The notes under the pieces: generated by a model
Seen by the model: the letters and a program-made list of their open reading frames with translations, nothing else
Database searches by the model: none
What the model was told of the DNA's origin: nothing
Part shown: piece by piece, positions 9,210 to 16,542 of the stretch
Numbering within the stretch: the first letter of the stretch is position 1
Layout of the letters: each line of letters begins with the position of its first letter
Translations under genes and position numbers: made by a program
Assembly: GCF_014837235.1 (NCBI RefSeq)
Contig: NZ_JACYFT010000004.1
Location: 12,883-76,882 of the forward strand
Direction: 5' to 3'
DNA length: 64,000 bases
Source: Limnohabitans radicicola
GTDB taxonomy: Bacteria; Pseudomonadota; Gammaproteobacteria; Burkholderiales; Burkholderiaceae_C

Positions 9210-9273
9210 AGACAAGGAAGTATAAATCCTTGACAGTCGGTAAGTGGTAAATAGACAAGTTCAGCACCATCAA

Positions 9274-9591
9274 ATGGCCGTATTCGGAAAGCGGCTAAGA
9301 GAAGCCCGAAAAGCTGCAGGAATTCCACAGGATCGACTGGGAGTGCTGATTGGCCTGGATGAGCACACCGCCAGTGCGCGGATGAGTCGCTATGAGACCG
9401 GCACTCACCAACCACCGATTCAGACCGCACAGCTGATTGCCCAGCAGCTTTCTGTGCCATTGGCCTTTCTGTATTGCGATGACGACCGGATAGCGCGCGT
9501 TTTGCTCAAACTCAAAACCCTCAACGAGCGGGACATGGTCTGCCTGGAAAACTGGCTTGAAGAGAAGTTCGGTGTGACAGACCCAAGATAA
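9274..9591 (+). CDS. XRE-family transcriptional regulator
   Basis: The protein is 105 residues from the ATG at 9274, chosen over an upstream GTG at 9244 because the Cro/CI fold begins at FGKRLREARKAAG. The helix-turn-helix covers about residues 5-62 (IPQDRLGVLIGLDEHTASARMSRYE, then VPLAFLYCDDD). A short C-terminal helix with ERDMVCLENWLEEKF follows. It is a DNA-binding repressor-like protein of the small type seen in both hosts and prophages. It lies immediately left of the phage lysis genes and on the opposite strand, so it could be the last host gene or a phage regulator; the sequence does not decide. Confidence 0.85.
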   Translation: MAVFGKRLREARKAAGIPQDRLGVLIGLDEHTASARMSRYETGTHQPPIQTAQLIAQQLSVPLAFLYCDDDRIARVLLKLKTLNERDMVCLENWLEEKFGVTDPR

Positions 9592-9726
9592 GGTTCGTCT
9601 CTGAATGCTGCTGAAATTTGGGCAGGCTATGTGTTGCTGCAAGCGAAAGTCGTTTTCCAGTGAGGTCCAGACAGGAAACTGCACCGTTTGAAATACATCG
9701 ATTGGAATGTACTAATTGAGAGGCCC

Positions 9727-10224
9727 TCACTTGTTGGTTTCCTGTATGGCATGAAGCCATCTTTGAATTTCAAGAAGCATGAGCGTGGTCTGCTCAGCAT
9801 CCTTGCTCAACTGCTCACAGCTCACCTCCCACGCATCTCCTGAGGGAGCAGATAAAGAGTCGGAGCGGGCTGAAGCAGCTCCGGCGGGAGCTTTGGGAAT
9901 AGAGGGCAGATCGCTGCCACTGGTTGCGGGGAAGTTGCACACCCCGCCAGTGCGACTGTCAGGCTGGCGATCAGCCAACAGCTTGGACCTTTTGGCGTAT
10001 TCATTCGAGATTTCCTGGGTGATTTGAGATTGGGTCAGCCGCACATCGGCGACGTGCTGCTCTTGCCTTGCCTGGGCCAGCGCGATCTTTTGCTTTTCGG
10101 CGTCCCAGGCCTTCTGGACACGGGATTCGCCCATCTGCATCCCGCACAGCAGAGCAATCAGCAGAAGGAGCGCATCCAGGATGTGCGACCAGTTGGCCAG
10201 CAAGAATCGGTTGAGCCAGTTCAT
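9727..10224 (-). CDS. Rz-like inner membrane spanin subunit
   Basis: From the ATG at 10224 the product is 165 residues. It has one N-terminal membrane segment (about residues 14-31, HILDALLLLIALLCGM) followed by a long charged helical region (KAWDAEKQKIALAQARQEQH), the standard form of Rz, which spans the periplasm and fuses inner and outer membranes at the last step of lysis. The start overlaps the endolysin stop (ATGA). An Rz1 gene is nested inside it in another frame (9822-10004). The C-terminus (EQLSKDAEQTTLMLLEIQRW) resembles that of Rz/DUF2514-type proteins. Confidence 0.82.
   Translation of the reverse strand: MNWLNRFLLANWSHILDALLLLIALLCGMQMGESRVQKAWDAEKQKIALAQARQEQHVADVRLTQSQITQEISNEYAKRSKLLADRQPDSRTGGVCNFPATSGSDLPSIPKAPAGAASARSDSLSAPSGDAWEVSCEQLSKDAEQTTLMLLEIQRWLHAIQETNK
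9822..10004 (-). CDS. Rz1-like outer membrane lipoprotein spanin, nested inside Rz
   Basis: A 60-codon frame lies wholly within the Rz gene, shifted by one base. It codes a short signal peptide ending in the lipobox VALAGC, so Cys22 would be lipidated. A Pro-rich mature part (CPLFPKLPPELLQPAP) follows. This is the hallmark of Rz1, the outer-membrane partner of Rz, and a fully embedded arrangement is well known in lambda-like phages. The start is the ATG at 10004. Confidence 0.8.
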   Translation of the reverse strand: MNTPKGPSCWLIASLTVALAGCATSPQPVAAICPLFPKLPPELLQPAPTLYLLPQEMRGR

Positions 10225-10685
10225 GGAGCACCTACGTCTAAGGCCAGCAGGTTGTGCTGCTTGATCAGTCCAATGACCTTGTCCGGATAAGCCGGGTCCG
10301 TGGCATAGCCTGCCTGAGCCAGTGCTTTGGCAAAAGCCTGGGCAGTAGTGCAAGCAAAGCAGGCCTTGTAGCGGGGGTTGCGCTTGAGGAACGCGGCGTG
10401 GTCGTCGATGCTGGCTTGCCAGCTTGGATACTTGCGCCAAAGGGCTGGCACCACCACCCACTGCCCCTTGATGAACTCCTTGGTGTTCAGGGTCAAGGTC
10501 TGGCCGCGCCAGAGGCTGTCAGCTTTGATCCCGAAGAGGTTGTTGCCCGTCTTGGCCAGGCAAGATTCCCCCCAAGCGGACTCAAGGGCGGCCTGCGCGA
10601 TCGTGATGCAGGCGGGAACACCTGTGGCTTTGGCTGACGCGACGGCGGCCATGGTGAGCCGCATGATGAATTCACTGGGATTCAC
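10221..10685 (-). CDS. Phage endolysin, N-acetylglucosaminidase type (GH73, FlgJ-like)
   Basis: I chose the GTG at 10685 (154 residues), which overlaps the holin stop and has AAGGAG five bases upstream. The domain is the flagellar-type glucosaminidase: GVPACITIAQAALESAWGES holds the catalytic Glu, followed by GNNLFGIKA, then the W/Y-rich segment ending RYPSW-like KYPSWQASIDDHAAFL, and YATDPAYPDKVIGLI. Members cut the glycan backbone of peptidoglycan. With the holin upstream and Rz/Rz1 downstream, all joined by 4-base overlaps, this is the lysis cassette. No signal peptide is seen, so release should depend on the holin. Confidence 0.92.
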   Translation of the reverse strand: MNPSEFIMRLTMAAVASAKATGVPACITIAQAALESAWGESCLAKTGNNLFGIKADSLWRGQTLTLNTKEFIKGQWVVVPALWRKYPSWQASIDDHAAFLKRNPRYKACFACTTAQAFAKALAQAGYATDPAYPDKVIGLIKQHNLLALDVGAP

Positions 10686-11065
10686 AGCAGCTCCTTCACG
10701 TCCTTGGCCACCTCGTCGATCGAGTCGTCTCGGCGCTTGTCGATGAAGGCAAAGGTCCAGCGCACCATCGCCCATCCCGGCAGGCCACAGGCAAAAATCA
10801 ACCCACCAAGTGCACACAGCCCCATGGTGGAGAAGGCCCAGTGGTGCAGCCCGAAATGCTCGACGGTGATGGCGCCGCCGCCAATGCTGGACACCACGGT
10901 GCTAATCAGGCCTACGGCCCATTCCCGTTTATTGCGTGGCGGTGTCATGAGCATGACCACCACCGCAGCCAGAGTGGCGCCACTGGCGGCAGCGGCTGCT
11001 GTCCCACCCAGCGCCTTGTAGGCCACCGCTGCTCCGGCCATCCCACTGCTTGTCGGTTCTGGCAT
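10682..11065 (-). CDS. Putative phage holin (class I-like membrane protein)
   Basis: The protein is 127 residues from the ATG at 11065, which has GGAG seven bases upstream; a TTG four codons earlier is less likely. It carries membrane segments at about residues 19-42 (AAAAASGATLAAVVVML), 52-68 and 78-103 (MGLCALGGLIFACGLPGWAMV) and a charged C-terminal tail (DKRRDDSIDEVAKDVKELL). Position directly upstream of the endolysin, with overlapping stop and start, supports holin function. No sequence family name can be given with certainty. Confidence 0.75.
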   Translation of the reverse strand: MPEPTSSGMAGAAVAYKALGGTAAAAASGATLAAVVVMLMTPPRNKREWAVGLISTVVSSIGGGAITVEHFGLHHWAFSTMGLCALGGLIFACGLPGWAMVRWTFAFIDKRRDDSIDEVAKDVKELL

Positions 11066-11200
11066 TCGTTTCTCCAAAAGAAAAGCCGCCAGGGCGAACC
11101 ATGGCGGCGTTGATCAAAAAGTTCCGGATCAGTTCAGACTTCGCTGAACAGGATTGGGGATAGTTCAGGTCGATCTGTCCCGAGGTGGGGCAAGAGATAT

Positions 11201-11389
11201 TCAGGCGTCAGGCATGGCATATATCTGCTCGCGCTCGGTGAGCAAGACAGCCAGAGCCACGCTGTAGGCGTTGGTGGTGCCAGCCTGCGCGGCAGCAATC
11301 TCGTCCCTGGTATAGACCGACTTGAGGCCTTCAATTTTTGACTTGTTTTCAGTCAGGAGGCAGACCTTTTTGAGCATTGCGTCATTCAT
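11201..11389 (-). CDS. Small conserved-looking phage protein of unknown function
   Basis: This 62-residue product has a strong ribosome site (GGAGG five bases before the ATG) right after the tail-fibre gene, which supports real translation. The sequence is acidic-basic mixed and probably helical (VYTRDEIAAAQAGTTNAYSVALAVLLTEREQI). No domain is recognised. It lies between the distal tail gene and the holin, where small tail or fibre accessory proteins are often found. Confidence 0.6.
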   Translation of the reverse strand: MNDAMLKKVCLLTENKSKIEGLKSVYTRDEIAAAQAGTTNAYSVALAVLLTEREQIYAMPDA

Positions 11390-11401
11390 GCATTCCTCCG
11401 A

Positions 11402-13021
11402 TCACCAGTTGGTGTATTGAATCTGCAAGTAGCCAGCATTCCCGTAACCACCCGCCACCACGTTGGCAAATTGGCCCTGCCCTGCTTGTGGTCCCGACGG
11501 CCAGCCGCCAGCGCCTCCGCCCGCAGGACCGGTTCCGCCGTAGTCAGCCGAGCGCACTGCCCCGCCGCCGCCAGCTCCGTATCCATAACCACCGTAGCCG
11601 CCATACCCCGGAGCCGCATCGGAGCCTGCCTTGCCGGGAGCTCCGCCGCTGTTGTACGGCGAGCCACCTCCGCCATAGTTGCCCGTGCCAGAGTACACAC
11701 CATCACCACCGTTTCGACCGCCGGTGCCACCGTTTGAGTACCCACTTTGCGACTTACCGCCGTTGCCGCCTGCACAGGTCAACGTGGTGCCGCCCAGCGT
11801 GAAGGTCGTTGCCGCACCAGGGTTGCCGTCTGCCCAGCTGTTACCAGTACCACCTGCTCCCACAGCGTAAGAAAACGACTGCCCGGCAGTAACGCTATAG
11901 GCCTGGCTGACGATGTAGCCCGATCCCCCACCACCACATGCGCTACCCGGAGCACCGGCACCCGAGCCGCCGCCTCCAATGCCTGAAACGAGAACGGAGC
12001 CGGAATATGCACTGCTGATCGAGCCCGAACCGGAGCCTGAGAGCACTTGTACTGCAGTAAGCGCAAATGGTGAGCCCACCACCGGCCGGTCAGTGCCAGC
12101 CACCACCACAAAGCGGCAGTAGTACAGGCTTGCGCGTGTCGCCAAGCCTGGCAGGTTGGTCGCGGCGATCGATCCGGAGGTGCTTTCATAGGCGACCGTC
12201 GTGAAGTTGACCGACGTCGAGTATTGGGTTGCGATGCTTGCCGAATTTGCTCCGCTGACCCCGTTGATAACAGTGATGCTTGCGTTACCGGGGTTGTAGA
12301 GAGCCGTGCTGGTGTTCAGGGCCAGGGATGACGTCGGGAGGGCAAGCTGAGAGGTAGCTGTGCTGACGATCGCTCCAGCCCCTACGGAGGTGACCTGCAC
12401 GTAGTACGGTGTACCGGTCGCAAAACCGGGCATCGAAGCGCAGGTGACCGAATCCAGATTTCCGGCATTGCCCGATAGAGTGACCGAAGTGTTTGCGATC
12501 GGGTTGGACATGTCGGCGCTGGCCGAAATCTTCACCGACACAGAATCTGCGATTCCCGTTCCAGCGTAGGTGAATGCAAAACGGTAATTCGTCGTGCTCA
12601 AGAATTGGGGCGTGACCGACACGCTTGCCGTCCTGATCATGGTGATGGCGTTCGACCACGGCGACACTTCCGAGGCAGAGCTGATGTACCGCACGCGCGC
12701 GAACAGGGGGCCGCTGACCTGTGCGATGGCACCGGAGGAAACGGCGAGCGAGGTCTTCGACGCAGTCGTGGCCAGGTCATAGACCACGTTTACGAAAGCT
12801 GAATCGTTGGCAAACTGCCATTGCGATCCGGCATGTGTGTCGGTGTTGTAGACGAAGAACGCCGAGCTGCTCAGTGTCGGCGTGAAATTGCTCAGCGTCG
12901 CGCCGCTGGACGGACTCGTGATAGACGGCTGCGAAGGCTGGCGCCCAGCCTGCGATTGCAAGGTGGTCAGTGTGCCCTGAACCGTCACGACCGGTGGGCT
13001 GCCGTAGATTTGTCGACCCAT
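11402..13021 (-). CDS. Phage tail fibre / receptor-binding protein with Gly-rich C-terminal domain
   Basis: The protein has 539 residues and a GAGG ribosome site. The first 330 or so residues hold repeated beta-rich, fibronectin-like segments (PSQPSITSPSSGATL, VSPWSNAITMIRTASV). The last 170 residues are extremely rich in Gly, Tyr, Asn and Ala (GGGGSGAGAPG, GGYGGYGYGAGGGG). Gly-rich tips of this kind, forming polyglycine-helix bundles, are known receptor-binding ends (T4-like gp38 and DUF-type adhesins). It is the most distal tail gene before lysis, the usual place for host-range genes. Receptor unknown. Confidence 0.75.
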   Translation of the reverse strand: MGRQIYGSPPVVTVQGTLTTLQSQAGRQPSQPSITSPSSGATLSNFTPTLSSSAFFVYNTDTHAGSQWQFANDSAFVNVVYDLATTASKTSLAVSSGAIAQVSGPLFARVRYISSASEVSPWSNAITMIRTASVSVTPQFLSTTNYRFAFTYAGTGIADSVSVKISASADMSNPIANTSVTLSGNAGNLDSVTCASMPGFATGTPYYVQVTSVGAGAIVSTATSQLALPTSSLALNTSTALYNPGNASITVINGVSGANSASIATQYSTSVNFTTVAYESTSGSIAATNLPGLATRASLYYCRFVVVAGTDRPVVGSPFALTAVQVLSGSGSGSISSAYSGSVLVSGIGGGGSGAGAPGSACGGGGSGYIVSQAYSVTAGQSFSYAVGAGGTGNSWADGNPGAATTFTLGGTTLTCAGGNGGKSQSGYSNGGTGGRNGGDGVYSGTGNYGGGGSPYNSGGAPGKAGSDAAPGYGGYGGYGYGAGGGGAVRSADYGGTGPAGGGAGGWPSGPQAGQGQFANVVAGGYGNAGYLQIQYTNW

Positions 13022-13024
13022 GCT

Positions 13025-13336
13025 TTACTCCTCAAATCCAAAAACATTCACGCTCACGCCAGTCGAGCTGGCGTAAATGACCAGGTTCTTTCCCGCACTG
13101 GCGACCAAGCCCGTGCGCTCCATGACGCCGTTGGCTGGAACAGTGGCCTCGTATTCCAGGAATTCGCTGTTGGTGGGCGAGCTGGTGGCACTGATGGCCA
13201 TGCGAACGGTCACGTTCGATGTCGTCCTGTTGAGGACATTCACGTTGAAACTGGCGACCTTGCCAGCCGGGACGGTATAGACCGCCGTGTTCGTGGTGGC
13301 CGCCAGATCGGCCTGGCCAAGTGTTCCCGATGCCAT
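13025..13336 (-). CDS. Small phage structural protein, probably tail-associated
   Basis: This 103-residue protein has an AGGAGG ribosome site and lies three bases upstream of the fibre gene. Its sequence is an all-beta pattern (ATTNTAVYTVPAGKVASFNVNVLNRT...VTVRMAIS...VFGFEE). This resembles small jelly-roll or Ig-like phage proteins that decorate tails or fibres. There is no recognised catalytic motif. The call rests on fold style and position. Confidence 0.6.
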   Translation of the reverse strand: MASGTLGQADLAATTNTAVYTVPAGKVASFNVNVLNRTTSNVTVRMAISATSSPTNSEFLEYEATVPANGVMERTGLVASAGKNLVIYASSTGVSVNVFGFEE

Positions 13337-13348
13337 GCCGGGGCCTCC

Positions 13349-14104
13349 TTAAGATTGACTCAGAAAATATTGGCGGCAGCTGGTACCCACCCACGAAGCG
13401 GTTGCGCCGTCCGTCACCAGGGACTTGCCACGGTTGTCCAATTGAGAGGGGTACACCAGCGCCCAATTGACCGTCGAGCCGTCAGTAATGAGGGCCTTGC
13501 CTGCGTTACCGGCCTGAGTGGGATAGACCTGCGCCCAGTTCAAGCTGATGCCGTCCGTAAACAGCGCTTTACCTGCGTTGCCCGCCACGGAGGGAATTTC
13601 CGGGGGGGCTGCAGGCGACACCGTCCAGGCCGAGTAGCTGCCGCTGCCGCCGATGTAGGCAGGTATGAAGGTCATCACCCCGGTGCCGGGGTTGAACGCG
13701 GTGATCACGCCCGTCATCCAGGCCGAACCGCTGTTCACCACCTGCACGAACTGCCCGACAGTGAATGTCTTGCCGGTCTGCGCCAAGGTGAGCGTCTGGC
13801 TGCCCGTACCCACGGTCAAGGTGCTCGTACTGGTGGCCTGGGTGCCGGGCGCGTTGAGCGCCGTTGCCGCGCTGGCTGCTGCCGCGTTTGCCTGGACCGT
13901 GGCCAAGCTGACTTGAGCGGCCGCGTCAACGACGCGCTGGGCGGCATAACTGACCGTGTAGTTCGCGACCGAGACAAACTGTGACAGCGACTGCACAAAT
14001 CGCAAACGGTGCCCGCCATTGGCCAGCCCCGTGCTGGCGTTGGCGTCGTCGGTGACGGTCGATCCGTCACCACCGAGCCCTATCGGAAACATGACCGACC
14101 CCAT
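13349..14104 (-). CDS. Putative tail fibre protein with a threefold repeat
   Basis: The product has 251 residues and its start overlaps the upstream stop (TAATG). The N-terminal part is probably a coiled or helical connector (AQRVVDAAAQVSLATVQANAAAASAATAL). The C-terminal third contains three copies of a unit of about 23 residues built on NAGKALFTDGISLNWAQVYP, a repeat common in trimeric phage fibres. It probably forms part of a side or central fibre near the tail tip. Function inferred from repeat type and location. Confidence 0.65.
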   Translation of the reverse strand: MGSVMFPIGLGGDGSTVTDDANASTGLANGGHRLRFVQSLSQFVSVANYTVSYAAQRVVDAAAQVSLATVQANAAAASAATALNAPGTQATSTSTLTVGTGSQTLTLAQTGKTFTVGQFVQVVNSGSAWMTGVITAFNPGTGVMTFIPAYIGGSGSYSAWTVSPAAPPEIPSVAGNAGKALFTDGISLNWAQVYPTQAGNAGKALITDGSTVNWALVYPSQLDNRGKSLVTDGATASWVGTSCRQYFLSQS

Positions 14105-14967
14105 TACAGCAGTTCCTTCACTTCAAAATCAACCGCATAGGTCGATGGATTGGGTTGTTTGATGGCCCCGATCTGCCGCAGCCGCCCCACGAACGAGCGC
14201 TGGGGCTGTGTGGTGAGCGAGGTGCCCCCATCGGGCATAACGAGGATCTCGCCGCTCACCCCCGCCAGGCGCTGCAGCTCGAGCGCGTAGCTGTAGGCCT
14301 CGGTTGCGGTGATGTAGGGCAGCGTGAAGGTCATGACCCGATACTTGGAGCGCACATCGAAGTACTCCGCACCGGACAGCGAGGTATCCACCGGCGTCGG
14401 GTCTTGGAAGCCCAGTCCCGAGCCGTAGGCGTAGTTCACGTTGGGCGTCCAGCCGCGTGCCATGAACAGGCGACCGATCTGGATGTAGCCGTCGCTGTTG
14501 CCGGTGTCCACGATCTCAACCCGCCAGTAGCGCATGTTCTGCACACTGGGCAGCCGCAAGATGAAGGGCGACTGGTAACCGGCACGGGCCTGCTGCGAGA
14601 GCGTGCCCAGCCAGAAGTTGTCGTCTTCCCACTCCAGCAGGTCGGTCGGGATCACGCCCGCAGGCCATGCAGCCACAGCGCCGCTGTCGTAGTACAGCGT
14701 GGTGAACGCGGCCGTGTCGCTGGCCGTGATGCGCACGGTACCGCTCACGCTGATGTTGTGCACCACCAGGGCCACCACGCCGATCGAGCGGGCTTGGCCC
14801 AGGTCGATGGCGAATTGGGTCGCGGCGGCGGTCACGCCACTGCTGCGCGAGACCTTTTGCACCTGCCGGTTTTGCAGGTTTGCCAAGGGCAGCGCGGGCA
14901 GCCAGGAGCCGCCCGAGAGGGTGCCTTCGTCTGTCCTGTTTTGCCAGGCCAAGAATATGTTTGCCAC
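14104..14967 (-). CDS. Phage tail tip protein of unknown function
   Basis: The 287-residue product starts at a GTG and is all-beta in style, with a galactose-binding or jelly-roll look in the middle (QFAIDLGQARSIGVVALVVHN, MRYWRVEIVDTGNSDGYIQIG). Its C-terminus ends in FVGRLRQIGAIKQPNP and FEVKELL. Between the tape-measure/hub genes and the fibres it is probably a distal-tail component. I do not recognise a named family. Confidence 0.6.
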   Translation of the reverse strand: MANIFLAWQNRTDEGTLSGGSWLPALPLANLQNRQVQKVSRSSGVTAAATQFAIDLGQARSIGVVALVVHNISVSGTVRITASDTAAFTTLYYDSGAVAAWPAGVIPTDLLEWEDDNFWLGTLSQQARAGYQSPFILRLPSVQNMRYWRVEIVDTGNSDGYIQIGRLFMARGWTPNVNYAYGSGLGFQDPTPVDTSLSGAEYFDVRSKYRVMTFTLPYITATEAYSYALELQRLAGVSGEILVMPDGGTSLTTQPQRSFVGRLRQIGAIKQPNPSTYAVDFEVKELL

Positions 14968-14970
14968 GCT

Positions 14971-16542
14971 TCAACCCCACAAGGTCAAGTCAAACTGGTA
15001 GCCGCGCATGTTGGTGCGGATGCCAATGACCAGAAAGTTCTTACCGGCGCTCATGCCAAAGCGGGCCACCTGCAGCGTGACGATCTTGCCGATGTCCAGC
15101 GCAGCAGCCAGCGGCGCATCCACGCGGATCGTGAGCTGGTACATGTCCCGGCGCACCTTGTAGATGGCCAGCCTGCGGTCAGCTTCGGCCGCTGCATCGC
15201 TGGCCGAGGCCAGCACCGTCAGAAACTCCAGCTCGGGGCTGGTCAGGTTGGCCGTCTTGACCGATGCATCGCTGGATTCCACACGCCTGTACTCTTCGGC
15301 CAGGTAGGCCTTGCGGGCATCGATCACGGCTGCTGTCAGGTCGTTTTGCACGCTGTAGATGCGCTGGTAGCCGATCTTCATCTTCCAGGCGGGGATGCCC
15401 ACACCCGGGTCGCGGCTGGAGACCCGCTCGATCTTGAGGATGTCGGTCGCGGTGATGGTGCCCACGGCCGCGCCGCTGGGCACCGCGATCTGCCCGATGC
15501 GAAACACCCCGGAGGCGTCGCACCCGTACCAGGCCCCCACGCTGGCGCACAAGGTGTCCAGCAGCTCCAGCGCTGTGATGTCCTGGTCGTAGGGGGCGTA
15601 CACGCCCGCCTCGTAAGGCGCAGCGGCATCCAGGGCCGTGATGTCGGCGCTGTTGATGTCGCTGGGGCTGATGCCTGCGGCCTGCAAGATCTGGCTGTAC
15701 AGCTGACCCACCGTGCGGTTGGTCACGGCAGCGCCTTGCACAGCGTCCACCGTGACCGTGCCTGTGGGGGCGCTGCCCAGGCGCACAGAGCAGCCCGCCG
15801 TGGCGTCGTTCCAGACCCGGTACTGGCCCGCTGTGGGCGCATTGGCCTCCATGTCGGCCTGGGAGCTGTAGACTGCCCCCGCCGTGAGCGGTGCGCCCCG
15901 GTCGTAGGCCGCCAGCAGCGCTGACAAAGCACTGCCCGCATGCACCTGGTAGATGCGCCGGTCGGTGTTGACTTGTGGCGGGGCCACATTGAACACCCGG
16001 CCAAAGACCTGCGGCTTGGGCTTGCCCTTGAGGTCATTGGCCACGCCTTCCAGGCCATTCAACACGCCACCTAGCAGCGTGTTGCTGCCCGCGTAGCGCA
16101 CCTGCTGCAGCGGCTTGGCCACGTCCTGCTGGCGATCGCGCACGCGGATGGTCACCTTTTGCCAGGACAGCTCGGCCTGCTCCATCGTGCCCTTGATCAC
16201 GGTCACCCAGGTGGGCACGCGGTTGCTGTTGGGGGCCACCACGCCGAGCTTGATGGTGATGGCACGGCCAGCGAAGCTGTAGGCCAGCAGGCTGTCCAGT
16301 GCACCATCGTTGTTGACCAGCACCATGTCGCCGTAGCCGATCTGGGTGCGGCCGGTGGTCTTGGCGTCGCTGAAGCAGGTGCGGCTGATGTTGGCCGGTT
16401 GCTGGATGCGGCCGTCGTAGAACGTGTTGGCCGGGGTATCAGTGGGACCGGTGGTGTAGCTCTGCGTGGCGAAACGCAGTGTCCTGGTGCCACCGATGCC
16501 TGGGTCGTACACGTCCACGTCGGCAATGACGATCTGAGCCAT
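14971..16542 (-). CDS. Phage tail hub/tip protein (central baseplate-like)
   Basis: The ATG at 16542 overlaps the tape-measure stop (TGATG) and is preceded by GGAGG, giving 523 residues. The sequence is mainly beta (IVIADVDVYDPGIGGTRTLRF, TIKLGVVAPNS, KVTIRVRDRQQDVAKPLQQV) with a later hub-like region (ALELLDTLCASVGAWYGCD). This corresponds by position to the tail hub protein immediately following the tape measure in siphophages, which anchors fibres. No enzymatic motif is visible. Confidence 0.65.
   Translation of the reverse strand: MAQIVIADVDVYDPGIGGTRTLRFATQSYTTGPTDTPANTFYDGRIQQPANISRTCFSDAKTTGRTQIGYGDMVLVNNDGALDSLLAYSFAGRAITIKLGVVAPNSNRVPTWVTVIKGTMEQAELSWQKVTIRVRDRQQDVAKPLQQVRYAGSNTLLGGVLNGLEGVANDLKGKPKPQVFGRVFNVAPPQVNTDRRIYQVHAGSALSALLAAYDRGAPLTAGAVYSSQADMEANAPTAGQYRVWNDATAGCSVRLGSAPTGTVTVDAVQGAAVTNRTVGQLYSQILQAAGISPSDINSADITALDAAAPYEAGVYAPYDQDITALELLDTLCASVGAWYGCDASGVFRIGQIAVPSGAAVGTITATDILKIERVSSRDPGVGIPAWKMKIGYQRIYSVQNDLTAAVIDARKAYLAEEYRRVESSDASVKTANLTSPELEFLTVLASASDAAAEADRRLAIYKVRRDMYQLTIRVDAPLAAALDIGKIVTLQVARFGMSAGKNFLVIGIRTNMRGYQFDLTLWG

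Noticed and set aside
9592..9726. attL/attR core for the prophage
   Set aside because: Comparing by eye with 49668-49886 gives only matches of about 7 bases (ctgcacc), which is no better than chance.
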